A DNA stretch of 12,926 bases from positions 1-12,926 of the forward strand of contig CAMYYX010000042.1 of the NCBI GenBank assembly GCA_947303695.1, written 5' to 3'. The translations under genes and the position numbers were made by a program. This document shows, piece after piece, positions 6,572 to 12,926 of the stretch. Each line of letters starts with the position of its first letter. The first letter of the stretch is position 1. The notes below the pieces were generated by a model. It saw only the letters and a program-made list of their open reading frames with translations. It had not been told where the DNA came from and did no database searches. This stretch comes from an uncultured Prevotellaceae bacterium. GTDB lineage: Bacteria > Bacteroidota > Bacteroidia > Bacteroidales > Bacteroidaceae.

Positions 6572-7898
6572 CGTACCCGCTGCGACGGTATTCCATCCAG
6601 AACAGCAATCCAGCGGTAGATAAGCCGAACGGGAATCCCCACCAGACTCCGGAACTACCCCACCCAAATACGAATGCGAATATATAACTGAGGGGGATGC
6701 TTACGACGATGTAAGCAATGAACGCATGAACCATCATGCGCTTCACGGCCTCCAACCCCCTCAGCACATTCGCAAAGAGGATTTGTGTGCAATCGCCAAA
6801 CTGATAGACAACAAAGCAAGGGAGCATCGTCAGCAATACCTTCACCACTTCGTCGCTGGTGGTGAACAACGATGCAAGCGGTCTGAAAGCAAGAACAATC
6901 AGCGTCGTCATACAACCTGCACAACACAATCCGATGATGTAAGCGGTCTTCACGGTTCGCTGCACCATCACCCGGTCGTTCTGACCACGATACTGACTAA
7001 CCAGAATCGAAGCGGCTCCCCCTACCCCATACAGAATCTGGAAACAAAGGGTTGAGATGGTACCCATCACCTGATGGGCGGCTAACGGAATGGCACCCAA
7101 CCATCCCATAAACAACGCGGTAATATTGAATGCTGACGCTTCGAGACACAACTGAATGGCAATCGGAAAACCGATACTCAACAGATGCACGACTCCACGA
7201 CGTGTGATATTGATGGAGACGGTATCTGTTTCCGGACGAACATATTGCTTATAGGAACGGCTCAACAAGACTACCGACATCGATAACGGCAGAAATGCAC
7301 GGGCGATGAAGGTAGCAACTCCGGCACCAAACAATCCCATTTCGGGCAATCCGCACTTACCATATATCAGCAGATAGTTCAGCAACACATTCAGCACATT
7401 CGACGCCAGAAGAATCCACATCGGTGTGCGTGTGCGACCCAACGCATCTGAAAACTGCTTCATGGAATTGAAAGCCGCAAGAAACGGAAGGGATGCTACA
7501 TGAATCAAGAAATAAGGACGTATCAGCGGTAGCAATTCCTCTGGCTGCCCCAGACGGTCGAGATTGACATAAAGCAGCAGTAACAACAACCCTATCACAA
7601 ATCCAAGGGTGATGTTCACCAACAGGCTTTCGCGCAAAGAGCGAGCCGTTCCCACATAGTTGCGGAGCCCAAATAAAGCCCCTACGACGGGAATGGTGCT
7701 GTAAGAAATGCCCAACATGAAGAAGATAACCATGTTGAACATGTTGTTCACGAAACCAGCTGCCGACAACTCCATCGTTCCGTACTGGCCCACCATCATG
7801 GTGTCGGCAAAAGACTGGATCACAATGCCCAGCTGCCCCACGATCATTGGGAAGCCCAACGAAACGATGCTCCACGTCAAGGATTTGGAGGAGGTCAT
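6561..7898 (-). CDS. MATE family multidrug efflux transporter
   Basis: Inner-membrane antiporter of the MATE family, which expels drugs or metabolites in exchange for Na+ or H+. 445 residues and about twelve hydrophobic segments in two halves, the normal size and layout. The N-terminus (L-G-F-P-M-I-V-G-Q-L, then F-A-D-T-M-M-V-G-Q-Y-G) is typical of NorM/DinF-like MATE proteins, and the second half begins near S-I-G-F-P-I-A-I-Q. A TTG at 7901 immediately precedes the ATG at 7898; the ATG is chosen. The start is 3 bases after the stop of the upstream gene, so it is very likely the last gene of the 10770-6561 operon. Substrate unknown. Its 3' end overlaps that of the dicarboxylate carrier gene. 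Confidence 0.9.
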   Translation of the reverse strand: MTSSKSLTWSIVSLGFPMIVGQLGIVIQSFADTMMVGQYGTMELSAAGFVNNMFNMVIFFMLGISYSTIPVVGALFGLRNYVGTARSLRESLLVNITLGFVIGLLLLLLYVNLDRLGQPEELLPLIRPYFLIHVASLPFLAAFNSMKQFSDALGRTRTPMWILLASNVLNVLLNYLLIYGKCGLPEMGLFGAGVATFIARAFLPLSMSVVLLSRSYKQYVRPETDTVSINITRRGVVHLLSIGFPIAIQLCLEASAFNITALFMGWLGAIPLAAHQVMGTISTLCFQILYGVGGAASILVSQYRGQNDRVMVQRTVKTAYIIGLCCAGCMTTLIVLAFRPLASLFTTSDEVVKVLLTMLPCFVVYQFGDCTQILFANVLRGLEAVKRMMVHAFIAYIVVSIPLSYIFAFVFGWGSSGVWWGFPFGLSTAGLLFWMEYRRSGYASK

Positions 7899-7901
7899 CA
7901 A

Positions 7902-9938
7902 TTAATTCTTATAATACTTACGGAACTGAATGTACTCGTCACAACGTGACACGTAAGTGCTGACACCCTTGCTGTTGGTCTGCTCGAAATCAATGAGCGC
8001 AGCGAAAGCTTTGTACTGGAGGGTTTGAGGCTGCGGATTGGCATCGAACTTCGAAGTGGTGCGGTTCCACTTTTCTTCAAACCAGCGGTCGGGATTGAGA
8101 TAAGCGTAGCTGAGGGCGAAGAGCGCACGCTCTTTGAGTTGTACATCGGTGGTCTGACTGGCACGACGCAGCAGGCCGACAGCTTTCGCGTTGAAGTCTG
8201 TTTCGTTAGCTCGCACTTCATCATATTCACTCTTTCCGTTGCGCATCAGGAACCAGCAGTCGCCTGTGAAGCTACATTGTGCATAACGAACAGCAAGGTC
8301 GTAGCATGCCTGCTGATAGGCCTTACCCTTCAACTTCCTGAGTTCTGCTTCACGGTCACGCATATCAGTAGCAAAGGCAATCTTCGGATTGACGGTCATG
8401 TGCTGCTCTTCATACCCGTATTCAGCATCCAACGGCAACCATTGACGCTTGATCCACGGCTCCACATCGGGCTTACGACGTGCGGCATAGATCGCATATC
8501 CACGACTGTTATAATAGCTCATAGGTACTTTCTTCAACCAAGGAATCGCTTCGTCCCATTGACAGAGACGGAGATATTTTGTACCGATGAGGTCGTCCAG
8601 ATTGATGGAATCGAAAGTGATGCGTGGCTTGAGGTAGCGGTCGAGCGCATTGGCTGAAGGATTATTGAAATAATCGATAAAGCTGAGGAGCGAATGCACT
8701 TCGAGGGTGTCAAGGGCACCTTCGTATTCGTAAGCATGCGTAGCTGCGAGAAGTCCCATCGAGGTTTCGATGCGTCCTGCCTTAGCGTACTTATCGGCCA
8801 AATGCTGATGGACGATGCGGTCTAACGCATTCTCGTAGAAGGCCTCATGGGTCTGTTCACTCATCTGCTGCATCCAAGCCAACTCTGTACCGAGATAGTT
8901 GTCGAACTGAGGATTGACCTGATTCTGAGCCGAACGGATATAGAGTCGGATGACGCGTGCGCAGTTCTTCATCCAGTCGGTACCGTCGAGTGTCACTGCC
9001 TCGTCGATATGCGCAACAGCCTGTACGCGATTGCCCAAGAGGTATTCGATCCATGCTCTGGCGGTCATCCACAGAGCTGGCGTCTTGGTTTTTCCTTCCT
9101 TCACCACCTGACCGGCAAACTGTACCATCTGCTCTGCTTCACGAGTGGAGATGTCGCGCACAAACAGCTTTCCGTAGCCATCCTCATCGACAGCCTCCTG
9201 TGTGTTGTTCACGAAGTCCTGTACAAGGAAAGGCAACACTGCCGAATTGGGGTCACGCAGATATTCCTGACGAATGGCTGTATAGGAGCGTTTCAGATAG
9301 AACTGCGTCATGAGACTCTCCCAATCGCCCTGCTCTGCGAAAATCTGAGCAGCACGAGCGGTCTGACCCGTCTTATAGAGTGCTCCGGCATAGATGTTCT
9401 TCATCATCTCCTTATAAACCGATTCGATGTATTTTGATGCCGTCTGCTCCCAGAAGGTGATGTTGGCCGTATGCTTTCCCAACAGCATGTTACAACGCAT
9501 AACGAGCAATCCGTGCTGGCTGCGCAGACGTGAGGTAAGCTTACTTTGAGCATACTGGAGGACGGAATTGAGCACTTTGTTACGCTGTGCCACATCTGCT
9601 TTCGACGGATAGTCCCATGATTCAGCGACCACTTCATCAGAGCACTGAAGATAACGCTCCAGATTGTTGACATAACTCAGCATGAGGTCGTCACCTTTTT
9701 TACGGGCAAAGTCCTTAATCTCATTCGCTCTGAAATAATAATAATCTTCGTCAGAACCAAGATACACTTTCCAGTTGTCACGAGAGATACGGTCGACACG
9801 TGAGCGGAATCCCTCAGCATCGTACACATGGAACAGATAATAGTTGTGGGTCTCCATCCAAGCACATGCAAAGACAGATTGGTAGCATGCAAGCATGCAA
9901 CTAATGGCGATAAATCGCATCAAATGTTTTGTTTCCAT
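7902..9938 (-). CDS. Large exported protein, possibly helical-repeat, function unknown
   Basis: 678 residues from the ATG at 9938. The N-terminus (M-E-T-K-H-L-M-R, then a hydrophobic run ending S-V-F-A-C-A-W-M) looks like a signal peptide cut near residue 24; a Cys at 25 also makes lipidation conceivable, but the lipobox is poor. The mature start C-A-W-M-E-T-H-N-Y-Y-L-F-H-V-Y-D resembles, from memory, the start of other uncharacterised Bacteroidales exported proteins. The rest is soluble and rich in predicted helices with many Tyr, Trp, Gln and Arg; short TPR-like pieces are visible (Y-L-R-L-C-Q-W-D-E-A-I-P-W-L in the second half; A-R-A-A-Q-I-F-A-E-Q-G-D-W near residue 200). An ATG at 9959 in frame gives a longer, poorer signal peptide, and one at 9920 a shorter one. 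The start lies inside the upstream gene (38-base overlap), which suggests coupled translation. No enzyme motif recognised. Confidence 0.75.
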   Translation of the reverse strand: METKHLMRFIAISCMLACYQSVFACAWMETHNYYLFHVYDAEGFRSRVDRISRDNWKVYLGSDEDYYYFRANEIKDFARKKGDDLMLSYVNNLERYLQCSDEVVAESWDYPSKADVAQRNKVLNSVLQYAQSKLTSRLRSQHGLLVMRCNMLLGKHTANITFWEQTASKYIESVYKEMMKNIYAGALYKTGQTARAAQIFAEQGDWESLMTQFYLKRSYTAIRQEYLRDPNSAVLPFLVQDFVNNTQEAVDEDGYGKLFVRDISTREAEQMVQFAGQVVKEGKTKTPALWMTARAWIEYLLGNRVQAVAHIDEAVTLDGTDWMKNCARVIRLYIRSAQNQVNPQFDNYLGTELAWMQQMSEQTHEAFYENALDRIVHQHLADKYAKAGRIETSMGLLAATHAYEYEGALDTLEVHSLLSFIDYFNNPSANALDRYLKPRITFDSINLDDLIGTKYLRLCQWDEAIPWLKKVPMSYYNSRGYAIYAARRKPDVEPWIKRQWLPLDAEYGYEEQHMTVNPKIAFATDMRDREAELRKLKGKAYQQACYDLAVRYAQCSFTGDCWFLMRNGKSEYDEVRANETDFNAKAVGLLRRASQTTDVQLKERALFALSYAYLNPDRWFEEKWNRTTSKFDANPQPQTLQYKAFAALIDFEQTNSKGVSTYVSRCDEYIQFRKYYKN

Positions 9939-10770
9939 ATCGTTGTATATTATTAGCATCTAAATGGTATAGCAAGATGGTGTGACGCAAATCGTTGCGC
10001 TCGGCTTCCACAGCACTCTTCACACGCAGAATCTCATCGGCCTCGACTTTGTGGGTGATATGTACTCCGCTGATGGTACGAAGCCACTCATACACCGGAT
10101 AGGCAGCAGCGAGCGGAAGCGGATAGTCGTCGAGATAGCGCAGATAAGGCTGCACATCGCGCAGGTCGAGTATAGGATTGCGCTCTTCGAACTTCTGCGG
10201 GTCGCCTGTGTTGTAAATCATCAGCACCCCGTAATCAACTGGAGGTGCAGGCATCGAGAGCTGATGCAGACGAATGGTGGTAGAGAGTCGCAACTGATGA
10301 AGAGCCACCTCACGACGCACCTCTTCAAGGAATTCATAGTAAATCCGACGACTGCGCAGCGTATAATCGCAGTCTATCTGGATTTCCTGCACCCCAAACA
10401 CATCGTGGGTTTTGTTCATCTGCAGAATACGCTTCACCAGCTTCTCGGCCATCCCTTCGTGGGGCTGATGCATACACGCTTCGGTGATATAAACCGTAGG
10501 AATGATTTCCAAGTTCATCGGCACTGAATCGACAAACGAAATCGTTGCATTTGGATGCGGTTCCTCTGTATCAGGCCCGTCAATCACCACATCGAAATAG
10601 CGGCAATACACCTTATTTATATGATAGCTGTCAAGGAATCCCTGCTCCAGTGAGTCGAGTCGCCACTCCGTACGCCAATAGTACACAGCGTTCTCGTCCT
10701 GCATCTCTGGACAACAATTACATCCCGCCATCAGGAGTATCAATAACAATCCAAGAAGATTCTTTCCCAT
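9901..10770 (-). CDS. Lipoprotein, possibly TIM-barrel (DUF3142-like), function unknown
   Basis: 289 residues. The signal peptide (M-G-K-N, then a Leu-rich core) ends in the lipobox L-M-A-G-C with the lipidated Cys at residue 17, followed by an unusual N-C-C. The mature part alternates strands and helices: V-Y-C-R-Y-F-D-V near 54, L-E-I-I-P-T-V-Y near 87, E-I-Q-I-D-C-D-Y-T at 129-137, R-L-S-T-T-I-R near 161, Y-G-V-L-M-I-Y-N-T-G-D at 180-190, P-L-A-A-A-Y-P near 219 and I-L-L-Y-H-L-D near 265. This order resembles a (beta/alpha)8 barrel of the DUF3142 or glycoside-hydrolase-like kind, with D133 and D135 as candidate active-site acids; this is an inference from pattern only. It is the first gene of the operon that continues with the large exported protein and the MATE pump, and has a well-formed promoter 19 bases upstream. 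Confidence 0.75.
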   Translation of the reverse strand: MGKNLLGLLLILLMAGCNCCPEMQDENAVYYWRTEWRLDSLEQGFLDSYHINKVYCRYFDVVIDGPDTEEPHPNATISFVDSVPMNLEIIPTVYITEACMHQPHEGMAEKLVKRILQMNKTHDVFGVQEIQIDCDYTLRSRRIYYEFLEEVRREVALHQLRLSTTIRLHQLSMPAPPVDYGVLMIYNTGDPQKFEERNPILDLRDVQPYLRYLDDYPLPLAAAYPVYEWLRTISGVHITHKVEADEILRVKSAVEAERNDLRHTILLYHLDANNIQRYGNKTFDAIYRH

Positions 10771-10788
10771 AATTGCCTAATTCACATG

Positions 10789-10820
10789 CAAATTTAGCGC
10801 TTTTCTGCGGAACAGACAAA
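10789..10820 (-). promoter_or_regulatory. Bacteroidota-type promoter of the 10770-6561 operon
   Basis: On the minus strand, TTTG (10820-10817) is followed after 20 bases by TAAATTTG (10796-10789), matching the -33 TTTG / -7 TAnnTTTG consensus. The -7 box lies 18 bases before the ATG at 10770, the same short leader length as at prfA. Confidence 0.75.
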
Positions 10821-10842
10821 TATCACGACCAGAAACAGATAT

Positions 10843-10884
10843 AAAAAGCGGATGGACGCTTATTTCTGCAACAAACGTCCACCC
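10843..10884 (-). terminator. Rho-independent terminator of dnaB
   Basis: Read on the minus strand, GGGTGGACG (10884-10876) pairs with CGTCCATCC (10858-10850) over 9 bp with one G-U pair and a 17-base loop, followed by GC and five T (10847-10843). It lies 36 bases after the dnaB stop and just before the promoter of the next operon, so dnaB is probably transcribed on its own. Confidence 0.8.
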
Positions 10885-10919
10885 TAAAACAACAATTTAT
10901 AAGTGAGAAAATGTTTTTA

Positions 10920-12470
10920 CTAAAATGCGGAATCGTCCTGAGGTGGTGGAGCTCCGAAAGGATCGTCTTCCGGCATCACCACTTGATTCATCCTCGACTG
11001 AATCAAGCCACCGTTTTCTGGTTCACCTAGTAAGGACACTCCGTCCTCAAGGTTAGAGAAGCGGGCAAAATCGCCTACGAAACGTAGTTTCACATCATCT
11101 GTCTTACCGTTACGGTGCTTGGCAATGATGATTTCGGCGATACCTTTCAACGAACGGTTGTGCGTGTCCTTGGTGATTCCATAATACTCAGGACGGTGAA
11201 TCATACACACCATATCGGCATCCTGTTCGATGGCACCCGACTCACGCAAGTCGGCCAACTGCGGACGGTGGGTATCTTTCTGCTCCTCTGTTGCAGCTCC
11301 TGCGATTCGGTTTTCCACACCACGGTTCAACTGCGACAACGCAATAATCGGGATGTTCAGCTCTTTCGCCAAGGCTTTCAACGATCGTGATATCGTTGAG
11401 ACCTCTTCCTGACGGCTGTTGTAACTCATACCCGATGCGTTCATCAGTTGAAGGTAGTCGATCATGATGAGTCGCACATTATGCTCTTTCACCAATCGAC
11501 GAGCCTTCGTTCTCAATTCAAATACAGACAACGAAGGTGTGTCGTCGATAAAGAGCGGAGCACCATACATGGTTTTCATACCCTGTGCCATCTGTTGCCA
11601 CTCATAAGGTGCCAGACGTCCGCTTCGAATCTTCTCACTGGAAATCTCACATACATTCACTATCAAACGATTTACCAACTGCACATTCGCCATTTCAAGG
11701 GAGAACATCGCAACAGGAATCCGCTGATCAATCGCGATGTTTTTAGCCATCGATAGCACGAAGGCGGTCTTTCCCATAGCAGGACGTGCAGCAATGATGA
11801 TAAGGTCAGAATTCTGCCAACCATTGGTAATGTCGTCCAAACGATAGAAACCGGAACTGATGCCCGAGATTCCGTCTGTGTTGGCCGCAGCTTTCTCGAC
11901 CATCTGATAGGCTTCAGTCAGTACGGAGTCAATCTGCACGAAGTCTTTCTTGATATTCGACTTCGACAACTCGAACAGCTTTCCCTCAGCTGTCTGCATC
12001 AACTCATCGATGTCCTGACCCTCCGTAAACGCATCTTCCTGAATGCGGCTGGCATAGGTGATGAGTTCGCGGGCCAATGCTTTCTGAGCGATGATCTTCG
12101 CATGATACTCAATATGAGCCGACGAAACGACTTTGTTACTGAGTTCTGCGATATAGTACGGTCCTCCTGCTTCGTCCAGGGTACCGTTCACACGCATCTG
12201 TTCTGTTACCGTCAAGATGTCAATCGGCTTGTTTTCTGCCGACAGACTCTGAATGGCTTCAAATATCAGACGGTGTTTAGTCTCATAGAACGAGCCTGGT
12301 TTCAAGATGTCTGCAATCTGTCCGAAAGCTTCTTGCTCAATCAGACAGGCACCAATCACGACTTCTTCGAAATCGACCGCTTGTGGTTGCTGACGACCTA
12401 AGTCGGTCACAATCACCACTTCCTCACTCTTCTTTTTCTTCGCAGGGCGTTTATTTGTTGTTGTTGGCAT
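10920..12470 (-). CDS. dnaB: Replicative DNA helicase DnaB
   Basis: Hexameric 5'-3' helicase that unwinds DNA at the replication fork and recruits primase. 516 residues, within the family range. A short basic tail (P-A-K-K-K-K near residue 10) precedes the N-terminal domain, which starts at P-Q-A-V-D-F-E-E-V-V-I-G-A. The RecA-like C-terminal domain has the Walker A motif A-R-P-A-M-G-K-T at 228-235 (Lys 234), Walker B L-I-M-I-D-Y-L-Q-L with Asp 338, and the late motif S-Q-L-N-R-G-V-E. No intein interrupts it. The acidic C-terminus ends D-D-S-A-F. The frame runs open to an ATG at 12539, but that start lies in a heptamer repeat upstream of the -7 box (12501-12494), so the ATG at 12470 is chosen. 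It is flanked by its own promoter and terminator and diverges from ssrA. Confidence 0.95.
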   Translation of the reverse strand: MPTTTNKRPAKKKKSEEVVIVTDLGRQQPQAVDFEEVVIGACLIEQEAFGQIADILKPGSFYETKHRLIFEAIQSLSAENKPIDILTVTEQMRVNGTLDEAGGPYYIAELSNKVVSSAHIEYHAKIIAQKALARELITYASRIQEDAFTEGQDIDELMQTAEGKLFELSKSNIKKDFVQIDSVLTEAYQMVEKAAANTDGISGISSGFYRLDDITNGWQNSDLIIIAARPAMGKTAFVLSMAKNIAIDQRIPVAMFSLEMANVQLVNRLIVNVCEISSEKIRSGRLAPYEWQQMAQGMKTMYGAPLFIDDTPSLSVFELRTKARRLVKEHNVRLIMIDYLQLMNASGMSYNSRQEEVSTISRSLKALAKELNIPIIALSQLNRGVENRIAGAATEEQKDTHRPQLADLRESGAIEQDADMVCMIHRPEYYGITKDTHNRSLKGIAEIIIAKHRNGKTDDVKLRFVGDFARFSNLEDGVSLLGEPENGGLIQSRMNQVVMPEDDPFGAPPPQDDSAF

Positions 12471-12493
12471 AATCTGACTTTCTGTTTCTGTTG

Positions 12494-12501
12494 CAAAGGT
12501 A
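12494..12501 (-). promoter_or_regulatory. -7 box of the dnaB promoter
   Basis: On the minus strand 12501-12494 reads TACCTTTG, an exact TAnnTTTG match, 23 bases before the dnaB ATG. No clear TTTG is found at -33; a heptamer repeat lies just upstream, as at prfA. Confidence 0.7.
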
Positions 12502-12519
12502 CGAAAATAATTAAACACA

Positions 12520-12540
12520 GACCATTGACCATCGACCATT
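12520..12540 (-). repeat. Three tandem AATGGTC heptamers upstream of dnaB
   Basis: On the minus strand 12540-12520 reads AATGGTC, GATGGTC, AATGGTC: three tandem 7-base units with one substitution. They end 18 bases upstream of the dnaB -7 box. The ATG in each unit produces false upstream starts in the dnaB frame. Confidence 0.8.
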
Positions 12541-12551
12541 TTTGTAAACAG

Positions 12552-12575
12552 CCCTGTCGAAAACCCTGTCGAAAA
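12552..12575. repeat. Perfect 12-bp tandem duplication
   Basis: CCCTGTCGAAAA occurs twice back to back (12552-12563 and 12564-12575), upstream of the dnaB promoter. Its role is unknown; it could be a binding-site pair or a slippage product. Confidence 0.8.
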
Positions 12576-12680
12576 TGTTCATAACTTTCTTCTCCTCCCC
12601 CTTCAGACTAGTGCCAAACTACACAATTCGAACAAACAAGAAAAAACACCCATGAAATTAGCAAAAAGGGGAGAATCAAA

Positions 12681-12704
12681 CGAAAACGAAAACGAAAACG
12701 AAAA
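12681..12704. repeat. CGAAAA microsatellite, four copies
   Basis: Four perfect 6-base units CGAAAA, followed by a poly-A run. It lies in non-coding DNA about 90 bases before the ssrA -33 box. A simple repeat of this kind can change copy number between strains. Confidence 0.85.
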
Positions 12705-12790
12705 AAAATAATAAATAGTAAATTGTCAAATAGACAAAAATGCGTTTAAGCCGAACATAAATCAAGTTTATTTGCATTTATTGAGGCGTA

Positions 12791-12810
12791 GCATTTTGCG
12801 CGAAGCGAAT
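12791..12810 (-). repeat. Second copy of the 20-bp element, over the ssrA -33 box
   Basis: Minus-strand sequence ATTCGCTTCGC-G-CAAAA-TGC, 17 of 20 bases identical to 2458-2477. The TTTG of the ssrA -33 box (12795-12798) is part of it. Confidence 0.55.
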
Positions 12811-12825
12811 TATTTTGTATCTTTG
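12795..12825 (+). promoter_or_regulatory. Promoter of ssrA
   Basis: TTTG (12795-12798), a 19-base spacer and TATCTTTG (12818-12825) match the Bacteroidota vegetative promoter at every consensus position. Transcription would start near 12829-12833, about 40 bases before the mature tmRNA 5' end. Confidence 0.85.
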
Positions 12826-12835
12826 CACGCTTTTC

Positions 12836-12849
12836 CGTTGAAAGCAACG
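12836..12849 (+). other. Small hairpin in the pre-tmRNA leader
   Basis: CGTTG (12836-12840), loop AAAG, CAACG (12845-12849): a perfect 5-bp stem at the very start of the predicted transcript, ahead of the mature tmRNA end at 12873. It may protect the 5' end or be discarded with the leader. Confidence 0.4.
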
Positions 12850-12872
12850 AGAGACAGCACAAACTATTACTT

Positions 12873-12926
12873 GGGGTTGACATGGATTTGACAGCAAGCC
12901 GAGGTGGTAGGTAAGCATGCAGAGCG
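12873..12926 (+). ncRNA. ssrA: Transfer-messenger RNA (tmRNA), 5' part only
   Basis: tmRNA rescues stalled ribosomes by adding a degradation tag to the unfinished protein. The sequence from GGGGTTGA at 12873 matches the conserved tmRNA 5' domain: the 5' acceptor-stem half GGGGTTG, then GGATTTGACAGC, then GGTAGGTAAGCATGCAG. The window ends at 12926, so the tag-coding region, pseudoknots and 3' acceptor half are not visible. The mature 5' end is placed by comparison with remembered Bacteroides tmRNA; RNase P would remove the ~40-base leader. The gene is divergent from dnaB and has its own strong promoter. Confidence 0.92.

Larger units (their letters stand above)
12541..12790. other. Non-coding region between dnaB and ssrA
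   Basis: Very AT-rich, no credible gene. It contains a perfect 12-bp tandem duplication, a CGAAAA microsatellite and an AT-rich stretch leading to the ssrA promoter. No DnaA-box cluster or terminator is recognised. Confidence 0.6.

Noticed and set aside
12471..12539. N-terminal extension of DnaB by 23 residues from an ATG at 12539
   Set aside because: It would be encoded by the heptamer repeat and by the promoter's -7 box; the ATG at 12470 gives a normal DnaB start.
12652..12711. 19-residue + strand mini-frame with an Asn-Glu repeat
   Set aside because: The repeat is only the translation of the CGAAAA microsatellite; no promoter or conserved feature supports it.
12541..12872. Possible replication origin next to dnaB
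   Set aside because: The region is AT-rich and has short repeats, but I see no cluster of DnaA boxes and no dnaA or dnaN nearby.

Overview
The window reads as a chromosomal segment of a Bacteroidales bacterium, most like Prevotella or a close relative. Four things point there: promoter boxes of the Bacteroidota type (TTTG at about -33, TAnnTTTG at about -7), starts without a clear Shine-Dalgarno sequence, several lipoproteins with Bacteroidota-style signal peptides, and proteins (PurM, RF1, DnaB, a DcuA/DcuB carrier) that resemble the versions in this group. The genus is inferred from style and was not tested by a search.

Layout. The left edge cuts into purM (purine synthesis), followed on the + strand by two small lipoprotein genes; the second ends at a strong hairpin terminator (2228-2259). 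A 420-base intergenic stretch with structured repeats leads to a promoter at 2598. This probably drives a + strand operon of prfA (release factor 1), an alanine/glycine:cation symporter and a DcuA/DcuB-type C4-dicarboxylate carrier. That operon meets a minus-strand operon tail to tail, with stop codons overlapping by 11 bp at 6561-6571.

The minus-strand operon, in order of transcription, is a lipoprotein that may have a TIM-barrel-like fold (10770-9901), a large exported protein of unknown function (9938-7902) and a MATE efflux pump (7898-6561). It has a well-formed promoter at 10820-10789. Upstream of it and also on the minus strand lies dnaB (replicative helicase, 12470-10920), with its own promoter and its own terminator (10884-10843). 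The right edge contains a textbook promoter and the first ~54 bases of ssrA (tmRNA), transcribed divergently from dnaB.

How the genes fit together. Most are housekeeping: purine synthesis, translation termination, ribosome rescue, replication. The carriers fit an anaerobic, amino-acid-using, succinate-forming metabolism. I see no mobile element, CRISPR array, phage or defence cassette. The least explained parts are the exported-protein gene pair at 7902-10770 and the non-coding DNA: a 65-bp dyad of GTGTAT half-sites before prfA, AATGGTC-like heptamer repeats upstream of both the prfA and dnaB promoters, and a 20-bp element shared by the prfA and ssrA upstream regions.
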